Positions 7,714 through 16,848 are shown, counted from the stretch's first letter. The stretch is DNA of 45,742 bases from CAYYMH01 sp964472785 (GCA_964472785.1 CAYYMH010000032.1:1-45742), one strand, 5' to 3'. The notes: generated from the letters alone by a model not told the origin. Made by a program: numbers and translations.

Positions 7714-8541
7714 TTATTTTAAAATATATTTTTCATCTGATTCAACATCTTCGAAGATGTTGACTAATGATGATAAATTCCGATGTATGTTTTCAACTAT
7801 CGGCTGATATCGTGTTTCAATCGTCAAATAATGAATTTTGGGTCCCTGACTCAAAGCGCGAAGTTGTCCCTCCCAATCAATACGAAGTTGATCAAGTTCA
7901 TCAACACTAGATTCGGCGTTTTTTCTTGGAAGCATGTCTTTAATTCGGATCGAGTGGATATGTTTCCGAATTGCCAAATATCCGTAAGGATAAGGAATTT
8001 CACCGGAACGAGCAGCGCTTGCCAAATCCCAGTTTGCTTTCAAATTTTTTGAATTAACATCATTCAAAATGCTCGTCGTATTTTCCCCGGTATCTGCCCA
8101 GAATTTCGAACAATTTTCCAGTAGTAAATTAAAGCCGTATTTTTCAGCCAGCGAGGCAATCCTCCCCAAAATATGTACCACTTGAATATAGTTGGTCTGT
8201 GGCTCCCTGGGGTACCGATTAAAACCGAAGATGATCACATTCCGGGTGTCAAGTCGTTCAGCCATTCGAAAACTTTCATATATATGCTCTTCAATCTGAA
8301 GTTTTAACTGCACCTCATCTTTTAGGGATATTCGAAATAATCCCGGTGAGATGGCAGAGATTTCGAGGTTATATTCCTCTTTTGCCTTTTGTACTTTTTT
8401 TATCTCTTCTGCTGAAACGAACGGCACCCGTCCGCTTTCCAGATACCGGACCTCATAATCTGATATTTCCCATTCCATGCCAAATTTTATGGCTTCGTCA
8501 AATTTTTTTGAGATTTGATCAGTGACGATTGCCAACTTCAT
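7714..8541 (-). CDS. Xylose-isomerase-like TIM-barrel protein (sugar phosphate isomerase/epimerase family)
   Basis: The 275-residue protein has the AP-endonuclease-2/xylose-isomerase-like barrel fold. The expected metal ligands appear in order: Glu in LLLENCS, Asp in ANWDLAS, His in HIHSIRIKD, and Glu in LTIETRY near the C-terminus. Family members isomerise, epimerise or dehydrate sugars and inositols. The start ATG (8539-8541) follows no obvious strong ribosome site. Downstream is the DegT-type aminotransferase; upstream, beyond 250 bp holding a repeat, is a second barrel protein. The exact substrate is unknown. The pairing with an aminotransferase suggests a sugar or cyclitol pathway (inference). 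Confidence 0.82.
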   Translation of the reverse strand: MKLAIVTDQISKKFDEAIKFGMEWEISDYEVRYLESGRVPFVSAEEIKKVQKAKEEYNLEISAISPGLFRISLKDEVQLKLQIEEHIYESFRMAERLDTRNVIIFGFNRYPREPQTNYIQVVHILGRIASLAEKYGFNLLLENCSKFWADTGENTTSILNDVNSKNLKANWDLASAARSGEIPYPYGYLAIRKHIHSIRIKDMLPRKNAESSVDELDQLRIDWEGQLRALSQGPKIHYLTIETRYQPIVENIHRNLSSLVNIFEDVESDEKYILK

Positions 8542-8647
8542 TAATTTTGCCCCTCAACGCATCATTATAGACCTGTTATTTCACATATGAGTCTTTTTTC
8601 AATTGAAATACTAAAATTTGCTACCGGAAACTTTTTAAAATTAAATT

Positions 8648-8735
8648 CTTTGCCACTGATACACAGAGCTAAAATCGGATTTTAAACAATCTTTTATAAA
8701 ATATTTGTGAAAATCCGTGTTAATCCGTGGCAAAA
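8648..8735. repeat. Palindromic intergenic repeat (GCCAC...GTGGC type), copy A
   Basis: The two ends are inverted copies: CTTTGCCACTGATACACAG at the left and CCGTGTTAATCCGTGGCAAA at the right. The right half matches the reverse complement of the element at 35413-35486 (shared GTGAAAATCCGTGTTAATC). The element fills most of the 250-bp space between two barrel-protein genes. I see no reading frame in it and no clear target duplication. Elements of this composition are dispersed in many genomes of this group (general knowledge, not checked here). Confidence 0.65.
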
Positions 8736-8791
8736 GAGAAAGTGACCGGTAGTGAGGTTTTATTGAATATGGTTGATTTAGGGAATTCAGG

Positions 8792-9718
8792 TTAAATGTA
8801 CCTTAAAATCAAATCCCTTGTTTTTAAACTGTTCTGCAATTTCTGACCATTACCTTCATATTCAACAACCAATGGACCTTCAAAATTCGTCCTCTTCAGC
8901 ATTGAGATACATTGCTGATAATCGATCTTCTTTTCGTTGCCGTCTCTGTCAAATTGATACGACTTTGCATGTACTTCTTTGGCAAACGGCAGTAATTTTT
9001 CAATTTCTTTGTACCGGTTCTGATGAATGGTAAAATTGCCAAAATCCGGACAGGTGCCCAAATAATCCGAATGATAATGCTGGACAATTTGGATTATATT
9101 TTCAGGTAACGTTGAAATTCCCCAATGATTTTCAATTGCTAAACTTATTCCTCTTCTTTGAGCTAATGGCACAAGCTCGTCAAGTGCTTGAAAAATATTA
9201 TCCATGATGAATTCCGAAACTTGACTTTTTAGCTTCTGTTTTTGAATGGTTAAGCGATGGAGAATCGGAAAAAGTCGGATTCGCTGTAAGACCGAGATAA
9301 ACTTTTTTCGTTTTTTGACTGCATCCAATGCCGGGCTGTTGTTTTTGGGAGCTGAAATCTTTTTGATTAATTTTTGAACAAACAGCTCCGAGCCGCCAAG
9401 CAAAATACGAATAACACCGGATTGCAAGCGCTGGGCAACATTCAGCATTTTAGTAACATAGTCAGTCTGCTGCTGTAACGATTCACTGTTTCTGCTCGAA
9501 AAATCCGTTGTTAACGCCAACGTTATTCCAATAGAATTCGCCTTTATTTCACTGATGATCGATTCAAAGTAATTCTCTGATAGATTCGAGAAATGTCGAT
9601 CCACCAACTCAACACCAGCAAAATCGTGCTGCCGTGCCAGACGCGGAAGTTGTTTTAAGTGCAGTTTACCCGAGTCTAATTGATCCCGGATGCTCCATGA
9701 CGATAAAAATATGCGCAT
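8792..9718 (-). CDS. Second xylose-isomerase-like TIM-barrel protein, with an internal insertion
   Basis: The 308 residues show the same fold as the gene at 7714. The start is MRIFLSSWSIRD, and the metal ligands are Glu in LAIENHW, Asp in CPDFGNF, His in VHAKSYQ and Glu in VVEYEG. Residues of about 118-165 (ELFVQKLIKKISAPKNNS and the following lysine-rich stretch) look like an insertion into the barrel not seen in the neighbour. Sequence similarity between the two barrel proteins is low, so they are probably different enzymes and not a recent duplication. The start ATG is 9716-9718; the PsbP-like gene ends 46 bp upstream on the same strand. Substrate unknown. Confidence 0.8.
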   Translation of the reverse strand: MRIFLSSWSIRDQLDSGKLHLKQLPRLARQHDFAGVELVDRHFSNLSENYFESIISEIKANSIGITLALTTDFSSRNSESLQQQTDYVTKMLNVAQRLQSGVIRILLGGSELFVQKLIKKISAPKNNSPALDAVKKRKKFISVLQRIRLFPILHRLTIQKQKLKSQVSEFIMDNIFQALDELVPLAQRRGISLAIENHWGISTLPENIIQIVQHYHSDYLGTCPDFGNFTIHQNRYKEIEKLLPFAKEVHAKSYQFDRDGNEKKIDYQQCISMLKRTNFEGPLVVEYEGNGQKLQNSLKTRDLILRYI

Positions 9719-9764
9719 TGCTGTTTATCCAGGGTGTAATTGTTGCCGTAAATGGCATTATATT

Positions 9765-10436
9765 CTATCTTTTAAAAAGGCGAAAGCTTTTCAATATATC
9801 TTCAAAATCTGTACGCAAGAACTCATAATCATCTTCCCGAACCTGGCAGATAATGGCGTAACCCAACTTATTGTGAACAAGAAACATCGAAATCCATACA
9901 GAATAGGGATACTCGGCAGCGTCCGGAAATTCAATCATATAATAAGCACCACGTAGCGAACCAGCTCCTGACATTGTGACATCCCGAACAACACGTACTG
10001 TATCCGGCGTCGTAAATGTGAGTTGTATTTCTTCCAGACTTTGGTTGGCCAAACTTTGCGGCGTTCTCGGTTCGATCAGATCAATCACGCCCACTTGAAC
10101 AATAGCTAATGTATCAAAACCATCCCGCCGGTACATTTCCACCATGACATTGATATTGTCGATAATGGGATGATTTAAATTTTGTGTTCGTATAGAGTCG
10201 ACTTTTTCGACACACACCATATCCCAATCATAGTTAGGCAATGCAATCCCAAAATGGTACGGCTTATTATAATAGCGATTGTCGATAATCTTAACCTGTT
10301 CCTCAAACTCAGGCACACCCGGCGGTTTCAGTCCGATGTTGTCGGATTTCATAATTGTCATGATCGCGATGACAATTCCTAAAGTGACGATCAGAAAAAC
10401 AATCTGATTTGAAGATTTTTTAAAAAAAGTTTTCAT
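9765..10436 (-). CDS. Membrane-anchored PsbP/DUF1795-like protein of unknown function
   Basis: The 223-residue protein has an N-terminal membrane segment (residues about 12-30, IVFLIVTLGIVIAIMTIM), so it is probably anchored in the inner membrane with the rest in the periplasm. The soluble part (YYNKPYHFGIALPNYDWDM, VEMYRRDG, then SVWISMFLVHNKLGYAIICQVREDDYEFLRTDFEDILKSF) has the pattern of PsbP-like folds: an entry motif with aromatic residues, paired strands and a terminal helix ending in SFRLF. I used ATG 10434-10436, which has AGGA seven bases upstream; a TTG two codons earlier sits too close to that site. It is the first gene of the minus-strand cluster and divergent from the gene at 10605. 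Confidence 0.65.
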   Translation of the reverse strand: MKTFFKKSSNQIVFLIVTLGIVIAIMTIMKSDNIGLKPPGVPEFEEQVKIIDNRYYNKPYHFGIALPNYDWDMVCVEKVDSIRTQNLNHPIIDNINVMVEMYRRDGFDTLAIVQVGVIDLIEPRTPQSLANQSLEEIQLTFTTPDTVRVVRDVTMSGAGSLRGAYYMIEFPDAAEYPYSVWISMFLVHNKLGYAIICQVREDDYEFLRTDFEDILKSFRLFKR

Positions 10437-10604
10437 TCTCAATTCCTGTATGTTTTATGCAAACAAGATAAATATGGGTAGTAAATTTAATAAAAATATT
10501 CACAAAATCAAACAAAAAAAATATTTATCGCTTGATTTTTTTGTAATATATCGTTAAGTTAATTCTCTAAACTGATAGCAATCAAATTTGTTTCAATTTT
10601 ACAG

Positions 10605-12863
10605 ATGATTGACGATAAAAAATATTTTTATCTTCTCCTCGTTTTCATATCAGTGGGCTTTTCAGCGATGATGAGCCAAATTGTCCTGCTACGTGAATTG
10701 ATCATCCTTTTTACCGGAAATGAATTGACACTCGGCATTATTCTTGGCTTGTGGCTTTTGGGAACGGCCTTTGGCAGCGGTGTTGTTGGCCGACTATCTT
10801 CACGCCTCTCACATCCGTTATTTGCTTTCGTTTCATTACAAATACTAATGGTGTTGCTGCTTCCTTTAACTATTGTTTTTATTCGTATGAGCCGGCTTCT
10901 CTTCTCGATCACGACCGGAGAAATAATCAGTCCGTTTTATATCCTGCTAATCCCGTTCATCGCTTTGCTACCGATTTGTACCATCGTCGGTTTTCTTTAC
11001 ACATTAGGATGTAAACTGCTATCTTCGAAATCTCCAGACCACAGTGAAATTCCCGGACAGGTTTATTTTTTCGAAGCGATCGGCTCCGGTGTGGCTGGGT
11101 TTATCGCCAGTATGATTCTGTTTCGCTTTTTGAACAACTTTCAGATTGCGACCATTATTTGCAGTCTAATGATCCTGACAATTGCATTCATCTTTATTTT
11201 CTATCTCGAAAAAAGTAAACTTGCAGTAGGATCAATTTCCGTTGCTATGATCATCGGACTCACTGCGATCTTTCCCAAAATTGATCATTCTGTGAACAAA
11301 AAAGCCTGGGGTAGCCTGAATTTACTCAAACTCAAAACAACGATTTACGGAAATTTAGCAGTGACAAAAATGGGTGACTCTATTAGTTTTTATGAAAACG
11401 GGACACTTCTGTTCACTCATCCCGATTACATGTATGCAGAGGAATCTGTCCATTTTGCGATGCTGGAACACCCGGCTCCGGGAAAAGTGCTGTTGATTGG
11501 AGGAAATGTTGTCGGCAGTTTAAAACAAATTCTCAAACATCCCGGCGTCGATGATGTCGATTTTGTTTTATTGGATCCGGCCAGCATTAAACTTTCACAA
11601 AAGTTTCTGGAAGGCACCAATGAAATGTTAGCTGACCCACGGGTAAATGTGTGGTTTGAGGACGGCCGGTTATTTGTCAAAGAAACAGCAGAAAAATACG
11701 ACGTCATTATCATCAATCTACCTTCTCCGCAGACCATGATGATCAATCGTTTTTATACGATAGAATTTTACCAGTTGGTTAGACAACGTTTAAATCCTAA
11801 TGGAATCATCAGCTTCTCAATTCCGGCAGCCGAAACGACGCTGAGCAATGAACAGGCAGAATTTTTATCGTGTCTTTATCGAACGCTTAACACGGCATTC
11901 GAAGACATCATTCTGATACCCGGCTATTCTGTGCATTTTGTTGCTTGTAATTCAAAAAATGTATTAACAACTGATTATCAGATATTAATTGACCGAATAC
12001 ATACCAGAAACCTGAATACAAAATTCGTCCAGGATTATTATATTCGATTTCGCTTATCACCGAATCAAACACATAATATTTACCAACAAATTACAACCCA
12101 AAAGCACTCGATTCTCAATAAAGATTTTCGTCCGATTGCTTACTTTCATAACATTTATTTATGGTTTTCCAGCTTTAATAAAGAACTGATTGGCACAAGC
12201 GGACAATTTTTGAATTTTTCAAAACGAGTCATGTTTTTAATTTTATTGCCCAGCCTGTTGTTTTTATTTATCCTGAAATATCTTTTTAAAAACCATACCG
12301 GATTTAAACAATTGACGATCTATTTTGCAATTACGATCATCGGAGCGACCTCCATTTCTCTGGAAGTGCTTATCATCAACGGATTTCAAGCGATTTACGG
12401 ATATGCCTACTATCAAGTGGGAATCATCATGACCGGCTACATGATCGGTCTTGCGCTGGGGAGTTATTATGCCTTGCATTCTATACCGCGATTAAAATCG
12501 CCAATAAGCCGATTCAAAAAGTATCAAATGTTCGCCACTATTTATCCGCTTCTCACGATACTTTTTTTAATCATCATGTCAAAAATCATTGTTCCGGAAG
12601 TGGTGCTCCAAGCCGCCTTTCTGATGTTAATTGTTGGGATCGGATTTATCGGGGGACACCAATTCCCGATTGCAAACCGGTTGTTGTATCAGGAAAGTTC
12701 AAAAATAGAAATCACTGGTGGCACGCTTTACGGATGGGATTTATTGGGAGCAGTTGTTGGCGCATTTACGATTAGTACTCTGCTGATACCGGTATTTGGG
12801 ATCGGATATTCCTGCCTGTTTTTCAGCGTCCTGAACTTTGTCGCTTTGCTCATATTGATTTAA
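10605..12863 (+). CDS. Multi-spanning membrane protein with spermidine-synthase-like domain
   Basis: The 752 residues fall into three parts. Residues 1-215 hold about six or seven hydrophobic segments. Residues about 230-510 form a spermidine-synthase/methyltransferase-like Rossmann domain (KVLLIGGNVVGSLKQILKHPGVDDVDFVLLDPASIKLSQKF, DPRVNVWFEDGRLFV, YDVIIINLPSP). Residues about 525-752 hold further membrane segments. In true aminopropyltransferases the motif after YDVII is of the DSTDP type with a catalytic Asp; here it is NLPSP, so spermidine synthesis is doubtful. Membrane-fused relatives of this kind are common in environmental bacteria and uncharacterised. It converges on selB with only 15 bp between stop codons. 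Start ATG 10605-10607 has no strong ribosome site. Confidence 0.8.
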   Translation: MIDDKKYFYLLLVFISVGFSAMMSQIVLLRELIILFTGNELTLGIILGLWLLGTAFGSGVVGRLSSRLSHPLFAFVSLQILMVLLLPLTIVFIRMSRLLFSITTGEIISPFYILLIPFIALLPICTIVGFLYTLGCKLLSSKSPDHSEIPGQVYFFEAIGSGVAGFIASMILFRFLNNFQIATIICSLMILTIAFIFIFYLEKSKLAVGSISVAMIIGLTAIFPKIDHSVNKKAWGSLNLLKLKTTIYGNLAVTKMGDSISFYENGTLLFTHPDYMYAEESVHFAMLEHPAPGKVLLIGGNVVGSLKQILKHPGVDDVDFVLLDPASIKLSQKFLEGTNEMLADPRVNVWFEDGRLFVKETAEKYDVIIINLPSPQTMMINRFYTIEFYQLVRQRLNPNGIISFSIPAAETTLSNEQAEFLSCLYRTLNTAFEDIILIPGYSVHFVACNSKNVLTTDYQILIDRIHTRNLNTKFVQDYYIRFRLSPNQTHNIYQQITTQKHSILNKDFRPIAYFHNIYLWFSSFNKELIGTSGQFLNFSKRVMFLILLPSLLFLFILKYLFKNHTGFKQLTIYFAITIIGATSISLEVLIINGFQAIYGYAYYQVGIIMTGYMIGLALGSYYALHSIPRLKSPISRFKKYQMFATIYPLLTILFLIIMSKIIVPEVVLQAAFLMLIVGIGFIGGHQFPIANRLLYQESSKIEITGGTLYGWDLLGAVVGAFTISTLLIPVFGIGYSCLFFSVLNFVALLILI

Positions 12864-12878
12864 ATGAAATTGGATTTA

Positions 12879-14792
12879 TTAAAAATCCGGGTTCACAACC
12901 CTGACATCTTCCTGCCGAATGGTTATTCCAACAGTGTCAAAATAGTTTAATAGTGGCAATGCGTACTTCCGGCTGGTATTTAATAATTTCCGGAATTCAC
13001 CGACTGTCAGTGAATCATGTGTTTCAAAATATTTTTTGACCCGCTTGCTGGCTTCATCGATCCGTTTTTTGTGGATAAAAATATTTTCTTCTACTTTTAA
13101 TAGCTTCTCCATTTCCAACAGGATCGAAATCATTTGCTTCACTTTCGGCAAATCGACATTCAATTCTTCCGACAATTGTGACGGGTTTAGTGGCATAAAA
13201 GCCTGATCATAAAGCATTGCATCTATTTTTTTCATCAAATTTTGATCATCGGCGTCCAGACTAATTTCATGGTCCGCCGAGGAAACCAAATTATTTTTGA
13301 TTAATATTTTCTGCTCGTTAGCTAATGTGTCCAACATAAAATTAAATAATCGATTATCTTCAACCTGACAATTAACTTTTAAATCTGACCGTTTTATTCC
13401 TTTTCGTGTTGGATTGTTTTGATGGAATTTTTCCAACTCTTGCTCGACTAATTTTTTTAACTTTTCAAAATAACCAAAATACAGATAAAATTGTTGATCC
13501 TTCTCAACATAGCGAAAACACTTTTTCTGTTTTTCCAATTGGTCAATGATTTTATTAACAATAATCTCATGAACAGATAATGTCTTTGTTATTTTTTCCA
13601 GCGTCATAAATCGGTATCCGTTTTCTTGCAAAAGGTGTTCAGTAATTTTTTGATTGTCATTTGTTTCGAATATTTCGAGTCCGGAAATGACATCCTCTGA
13701 AAAGCGTTTATGTCTTTTCGTATTAACACCTAAAACGGCGCCGCCCCCAACTGTTCTGATCGGCGAATAAGTGCGAATCACAAATCGGTCGCCCATTGCA
13801 GCCACCAATGGTTTTTCCATGCGAAATTGCACATAAGCCGACTCACCGGGTTTAATTTCTTGTTTATGCAAAATACTCAACCGTCCGATTAATTCGTTGG
13901 TACCGATATTCATCCGTATTCTGTCGTTATGTTTGACAGGCTTACCTGCACTTTCTAAAATATACAATTTCGCATCGAAATATTTTGTCGATTGAAAATA
14001 ACCGGCTTCTACCAATACATCGCCCCGCTGGATGATTTCCTTTTCTATTCCAGCCAAGTTAACTGCGGCACGGTCGCCGATGCTCACTTTCTCGACATCG
14101 GTTTCGTGAATTTGAAGTCCACGAACCCTCAAATCTCTACTCTGCGGCAGCAATCTCACACTATCATCCACTTTGAGATGACCTGAGAGGACCGTGCCGG
14201 CTGCGATGGTGCCAAAGCCTTTAATTGTGAAAATGCGGTCAATCGGTAAACGAAATACACCCCGGTCTTGTCGTTGATCCGCTTTTGAAATGTCCTGCAA
14301 AATCTGCATTTTCAATTCCTCGATTCCAGCTCCGGTTTCACTGGAGACACTCACGATTGGTGAATTTTCTAAAAACGTACCTGTGATTAAATCCTTTACA
14401 TCCTCCTTAACCAGCTCCAGCCAGTCCGATTCCATTAGGTCAATTTTTGTGATAACGATAATCCCCTTTTTAATTTGCAATAGTTTCAATATTTCCAGAT
14501 GCTCTTTACTCTGAGGCATAACACCGTCGTCCGCAGCAATAACAAACAATACCAGATCGATTGTACTCACACCGGCAACCATGTTGCGAATAAACTTTTC
14601 ATGTCCGGGTACATCAATAATCGTAATATCATCACCCATAAAAGCAAATCCCAAATCAATGGTCATGCCCCGCGCTTTTTCCTCTTTAAGCCAATCCGTG
14701 TCTTTGCCGGTTAAATGTTTTACCATTGATGTCTTACCGTGGTCAATGTGTCCTGCTGTTCCAATCACATAATGTCGTTTGTTCGTTTGCAT
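12879..14792 (-). CDS. selB: Selenocysteine-specific elongation factor
   Basis: SelB delivers Sec-tRNA(Sec) to ribosomes at UGA codons followed by a SECIS hairpin. The 637 residues begin with the GTPase domain (GTAGHIDHGKTSMVKHLTG P-loop, DVPGHEKFIRNM, ITKIDL as the NKXD-type motif). EF-Tu-like barrel domains follow (VRGLQIHE, GDRFVIRTYSPIRTVGGG). The C-terminal third is a series of winged-helix repeats (for example LTVGEFRKLLNTSRKYALPLLNYFD) that bind the SECIS RNA. The ATG (14790-14792) lies 6 bp after the selA stop, so the two form an operon. selD and the tRNA(Sec) gene are not in this window. Confidence 0.97.
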   Translation of the reverse strand: MQTNKRHYVIGTAGHIDHGKTSMVKHLTGKDTDWLKEEKARGMTIDLGFAFMGDDITIIDVPGHEKFIRNMVAGVSTIDLVLFVIAADDGVMPQSKEHLEILKLLQIKKGIIVITKIDLMESDWLELVKEDVKDLITGTFLENSPIVSVSSETGAGIEELKMQILQDISKADQRQDRGVFRLPIDRIFTIKGFGTIAAGTVLSGHLKVDDSVRLLPQSRDLRVRGLQIHETDVEKVSIGDRAAVNLAGIEKEIIQRGDVLVEAGYFQSTKYFDAKLYILESAGKPVKHNDRIRMNIGTNELIGRLSILHKQEIKPGESAYVQFRMEKPLVAAMGDRFVIRTYSPIRTVGGGAVLGVNTKRHKRFSEDVISGLEIFETNDNQKITEHLLQENGYRFMTLEKITKTLSVHEIIVNKIIDQLEKQKKCFRYVEKDQQFYLYFGYFEKLKKLVEQELEKFHQNNPTRKGIKRSDLKVNCQVEDNRLFNFMLDTLANEQKILIKNNLVSSADHEISLDADDQNLMKKIDAMLYDQAFMPLNPSQLSEELNVDLPKVKQMISILLEMEKLLKVEENIFIHKKRIDEASKRVKKYFETHDSLTVGEFRKLLNTSRKYALPLLNYFDTVGITIRQEDVRVVNPDF

Positions 14793-14798
14793 CTGTGT

Positions 14799-16250
14799 TT
14801 AATCCTTTTTGCTAATTCGCTCAATTGCTTGAATAATAAGAGGTATCTCATCGTCAAAAAGTGTTCGCAAATCAAAAATCACCGCATTGTCAGCTATTCT
14901 TGTAACAATAGGAGGATCGCTTAATCTCAATTTTCGAGCGAGATCATCGGCTGATATGGCACTCATCTTCATTTTAACCACAACAGTAGGCAAAGATTCG
15001 GTGGCAAGTGAACCGCCTCCGACCTCTGAAAGATCATCGGCGATCATGATTAAATCATTCGCACCTAAAATTTGTTCGATCTCTTTTTTAAGTTTTCGTG
15101 CGTTTCGGGAAAGTTCTTTTTTCGATTTGAGCATCATTTTCAAACCGGGATGATTTTCCTTTATCGCATCCTCATCAAAATAGAGTTTCAATGTCGCTTC
15201 CAGCGCGGCAAAAGTCAACTTACCGCAACGTAAGGCACGGGCTAACTGATTATTTTTTATTGCATCGATATATTTTTTCTTACCCACGATAATCCCAGAT
15301 TGAGGCCCTCCTAATAATTTATCCCCGCTAAACGTCACCACATCTGCTCCTTTTCGGATGCTTTCACTGACGACCGGTTCTTTGGGCAAGCCATATTTCT
15401 GCAAATCGAACAGCATGCCGCTCCCTAAATCGTGCATCACCGGCAACTGGTTTTTTTTCCCGATTTCAACCAATTCTTCCAACGATGTTTCGGACACAAA
15501 TCCCATGATCCGGTAGTTGCTGGTGTGCACTTTCAACAGAAGTCCGGTAGCTTCATTAATGGCATGCTCATATTCCTGTGGTTGCGTATGATTCGTTGTG
15601 CCGATCTCCCGCATGATGGCGTTGCTTTTTCTCATAATTTCCGGAATGCGAAATGAGCCGCCAATGGTAACCAATTCCCCGCGACTAACAATGACTTCTT
15701 TATCTTCAGCAAGAGTATTGAGCGTTAGCAGTGTGGCTGCTGCGTTATTATTGACAACCGCAGCCGCTTCAGCGCCCGTTAACTCAACCAGCAAATGCTC
15801 AACGAGATTATGCCTGTTTCCTCTTGAGCCACTTTTCAAATCAATTTCAACCGAGGAAAATCCCTGACTCACTTCTTGTAATGCAGCTTGCGCCTGCTTG
15901 CTCAGCGGACATCGTCCCAATCCTGTATTCAAAATGATTCCGGCTGCATTGATCACTCGGCGTAAATTTGGCTTGAGTGATTTTTTTACTCGTTGATAAA
16001 TAAGTTCCGGTGAATTCACTTTCCCGACAAAATTAGTTAACTGCTCAACTCCCATACCGCTGATTTCCCGCCTTAATTCAGCCAAATGGTGTCGAATATA
16101 AAAAACCACCAGATCCCTCGGATATGCCGAAATCAAATCGCACACAGAATCCAATTGGAGAAGTTTATCAACTTTGGGAAGTTTGCTGTATGCCTGTTTT
16201 TGTAATTTTTGTTTTTCAGAATCCAAATTTATCCCTTTCTTTAAAATCAT
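14799..16250 (-). CDS. selA: L-seryl-tRNA(Sec) selenium transferase
   Basis: SelA is a PLP enzyme that converts Ser-tRNA(Sec) to Sec-tRNA(Sec) using selenophosphate. The 483 residues include the N-terminal tRNA-binding region (LPKVDKLLQLDSV), RRVINAAGIILNTGLGRCPLS, AAAVVNNNAAATLLTLNTLA and the PLP-lysine motif TFSGDKLLGGPQSG. The length is normal for bacterial SelA. The ATG at 16248-16250 follows an AGGA four bases upstream. It is the first gene of the selAB operon. A TTGACA at 16281-16286 would place transcription start almost on the ribosome site, so I do not call it as the promoter. Confidence 0.97.
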   Translation of the reverse strand: MILKKGINLDSEKQKLQKQAYSKLPKVDKLLQLDSVCDLISAYPRDLVVFYIRHHLAELRREISGMGVEQLTNFVGKVNSPELIYQRVKKSLKPNLRRVINAAGIILNTGLGRCPLSKQAQAALQEVSQGFSSVEIDLKSGSRGNRHNLVEHLLVELTGAEAAAVVNNNAAATLLTLNTLAEDKEVIVSRGELVTIGGSFRIPEIMRKSNAIMREIGTTNHTQPQEYEHAINEATGLLLKVHTSNYRIMGFVSETSLEELVEIGKKNQLPVMHDLGSGMLFDLQKYGLPKEPVVSESIRKGADVVTFSGDKLLGGPQSGIIVGKKKYIDAIKNNQLARALRCGKLTFAALEATLKLYFDEDAIKENHPGLKMMLKSKKELSRNARKLKKEIEQILGANDLIMIADDLSEVGGGSLATESLPTVVVKMKMSAISADDLARKLRLSDPPIVTRIADNAVIFDLRTLFDDEIPLIIQAIERISKKD

Positions 16251-16511
16251 GCTTCCTCATTTATTGATCTGAAAATAATTTGTCAATTTTTTAAATCACA
16301 TCAAATATTCCACGAATTGCAACTATATTAAACTATTGTTATTTTACATAATATTTTTGAAAATATCAACCTCTTTTTTATGCAGAAATGTAATTCCAAT
16401 TTCATTTTTTAGCAAATTAAAGAGTCCTTCATCAGATAATTATTTCCGGTTAACTTCTAACAAACTATAATTTATTTAGTTAAGTTGCTTTTTTTATTAT
16501 TGATTTTAAAC

Positions 16512-16525
16512 GGCATACATTTTGC
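16512..16525 (+). promoter_or_regulatory. Sigma54-like promoter (GG-N10-GC)
   Basis: The sequence CGGCATACATTTTGCTT holds GG at 16512-16513 and GC at 16524-16525 with exactly ten bases between, and matches the sigma54 pattern GGCA...TTTGC. Transcription would start near 16537, where the first hairpin of the following region begins. No activator binding site was recognised. Short motifs of this kind also occur by chance. Confidence 0.45.
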
Positions 16526-16536
16526 TTAAATCGAAA

Positions 16537-16680
16537 GAGCAACGCGAAGCTCATCAGCTTAATAGAATAATTTTTAAGATGTTGTATGAGTCGTTCCTCT
16601 GCACATTAATCGTGACAAAACAAATAAGACTCATACGATTCAAACCGGCGTTCTCTTCCCCTAGGATGCCGGTTATTTTA
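16537..16680 (+). ncRNA. Candidate small RNA or long leader of the UspA gene
   Basis: Three successive stems are visible: GAGC/GCTC at 16537-16552, GTATGAGTC/GACTCATAC at 16584-16636 (nine perfect pairs, 35-base loop), and AACCGGC/GCCGGTT at 16643-16674 followed by ATTTTAT, which could end transcription. The predicted sigma54 start falls exactly at the first stem. I recognise no known RNA family. A 77-codon reading frame crossing the region (16522-16755) has no ribosome site and no protein-like character. It may instead be the 5' leader of the universal stress gene at 16849. Confidence 0.35.
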
Positions 16681-16848
16681 TCAAATCAAATTCTTCCGCT
16701 ATTTCTCACTTATAAATCTGTGGCGCTCCTCTTGTGGTATAAAAAAAATTGTTAACATTTTGGAAAATTGCTTGATTTTTAGATAAATAGCATGTATATT
16801 TTAGACAGAAAATTTTGCAAATTATCTAACGTTAACAACAGGATTTCA

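Noticed and set aside
16258..16286. TTGACA with TAAATG 17 bases on, as a selA promoter
   Set aside because: Transcription would begin at about 16251, on top of the ribosome site, and the -10 box is poor.
16522..16755. 77-codon plus-strand reading frame upstream of the UspA gene
   Set aside because: It begins inside the predicted promoter, has no ribosome site, and crosses three strong stems; the peptide has no protein-like pattern.
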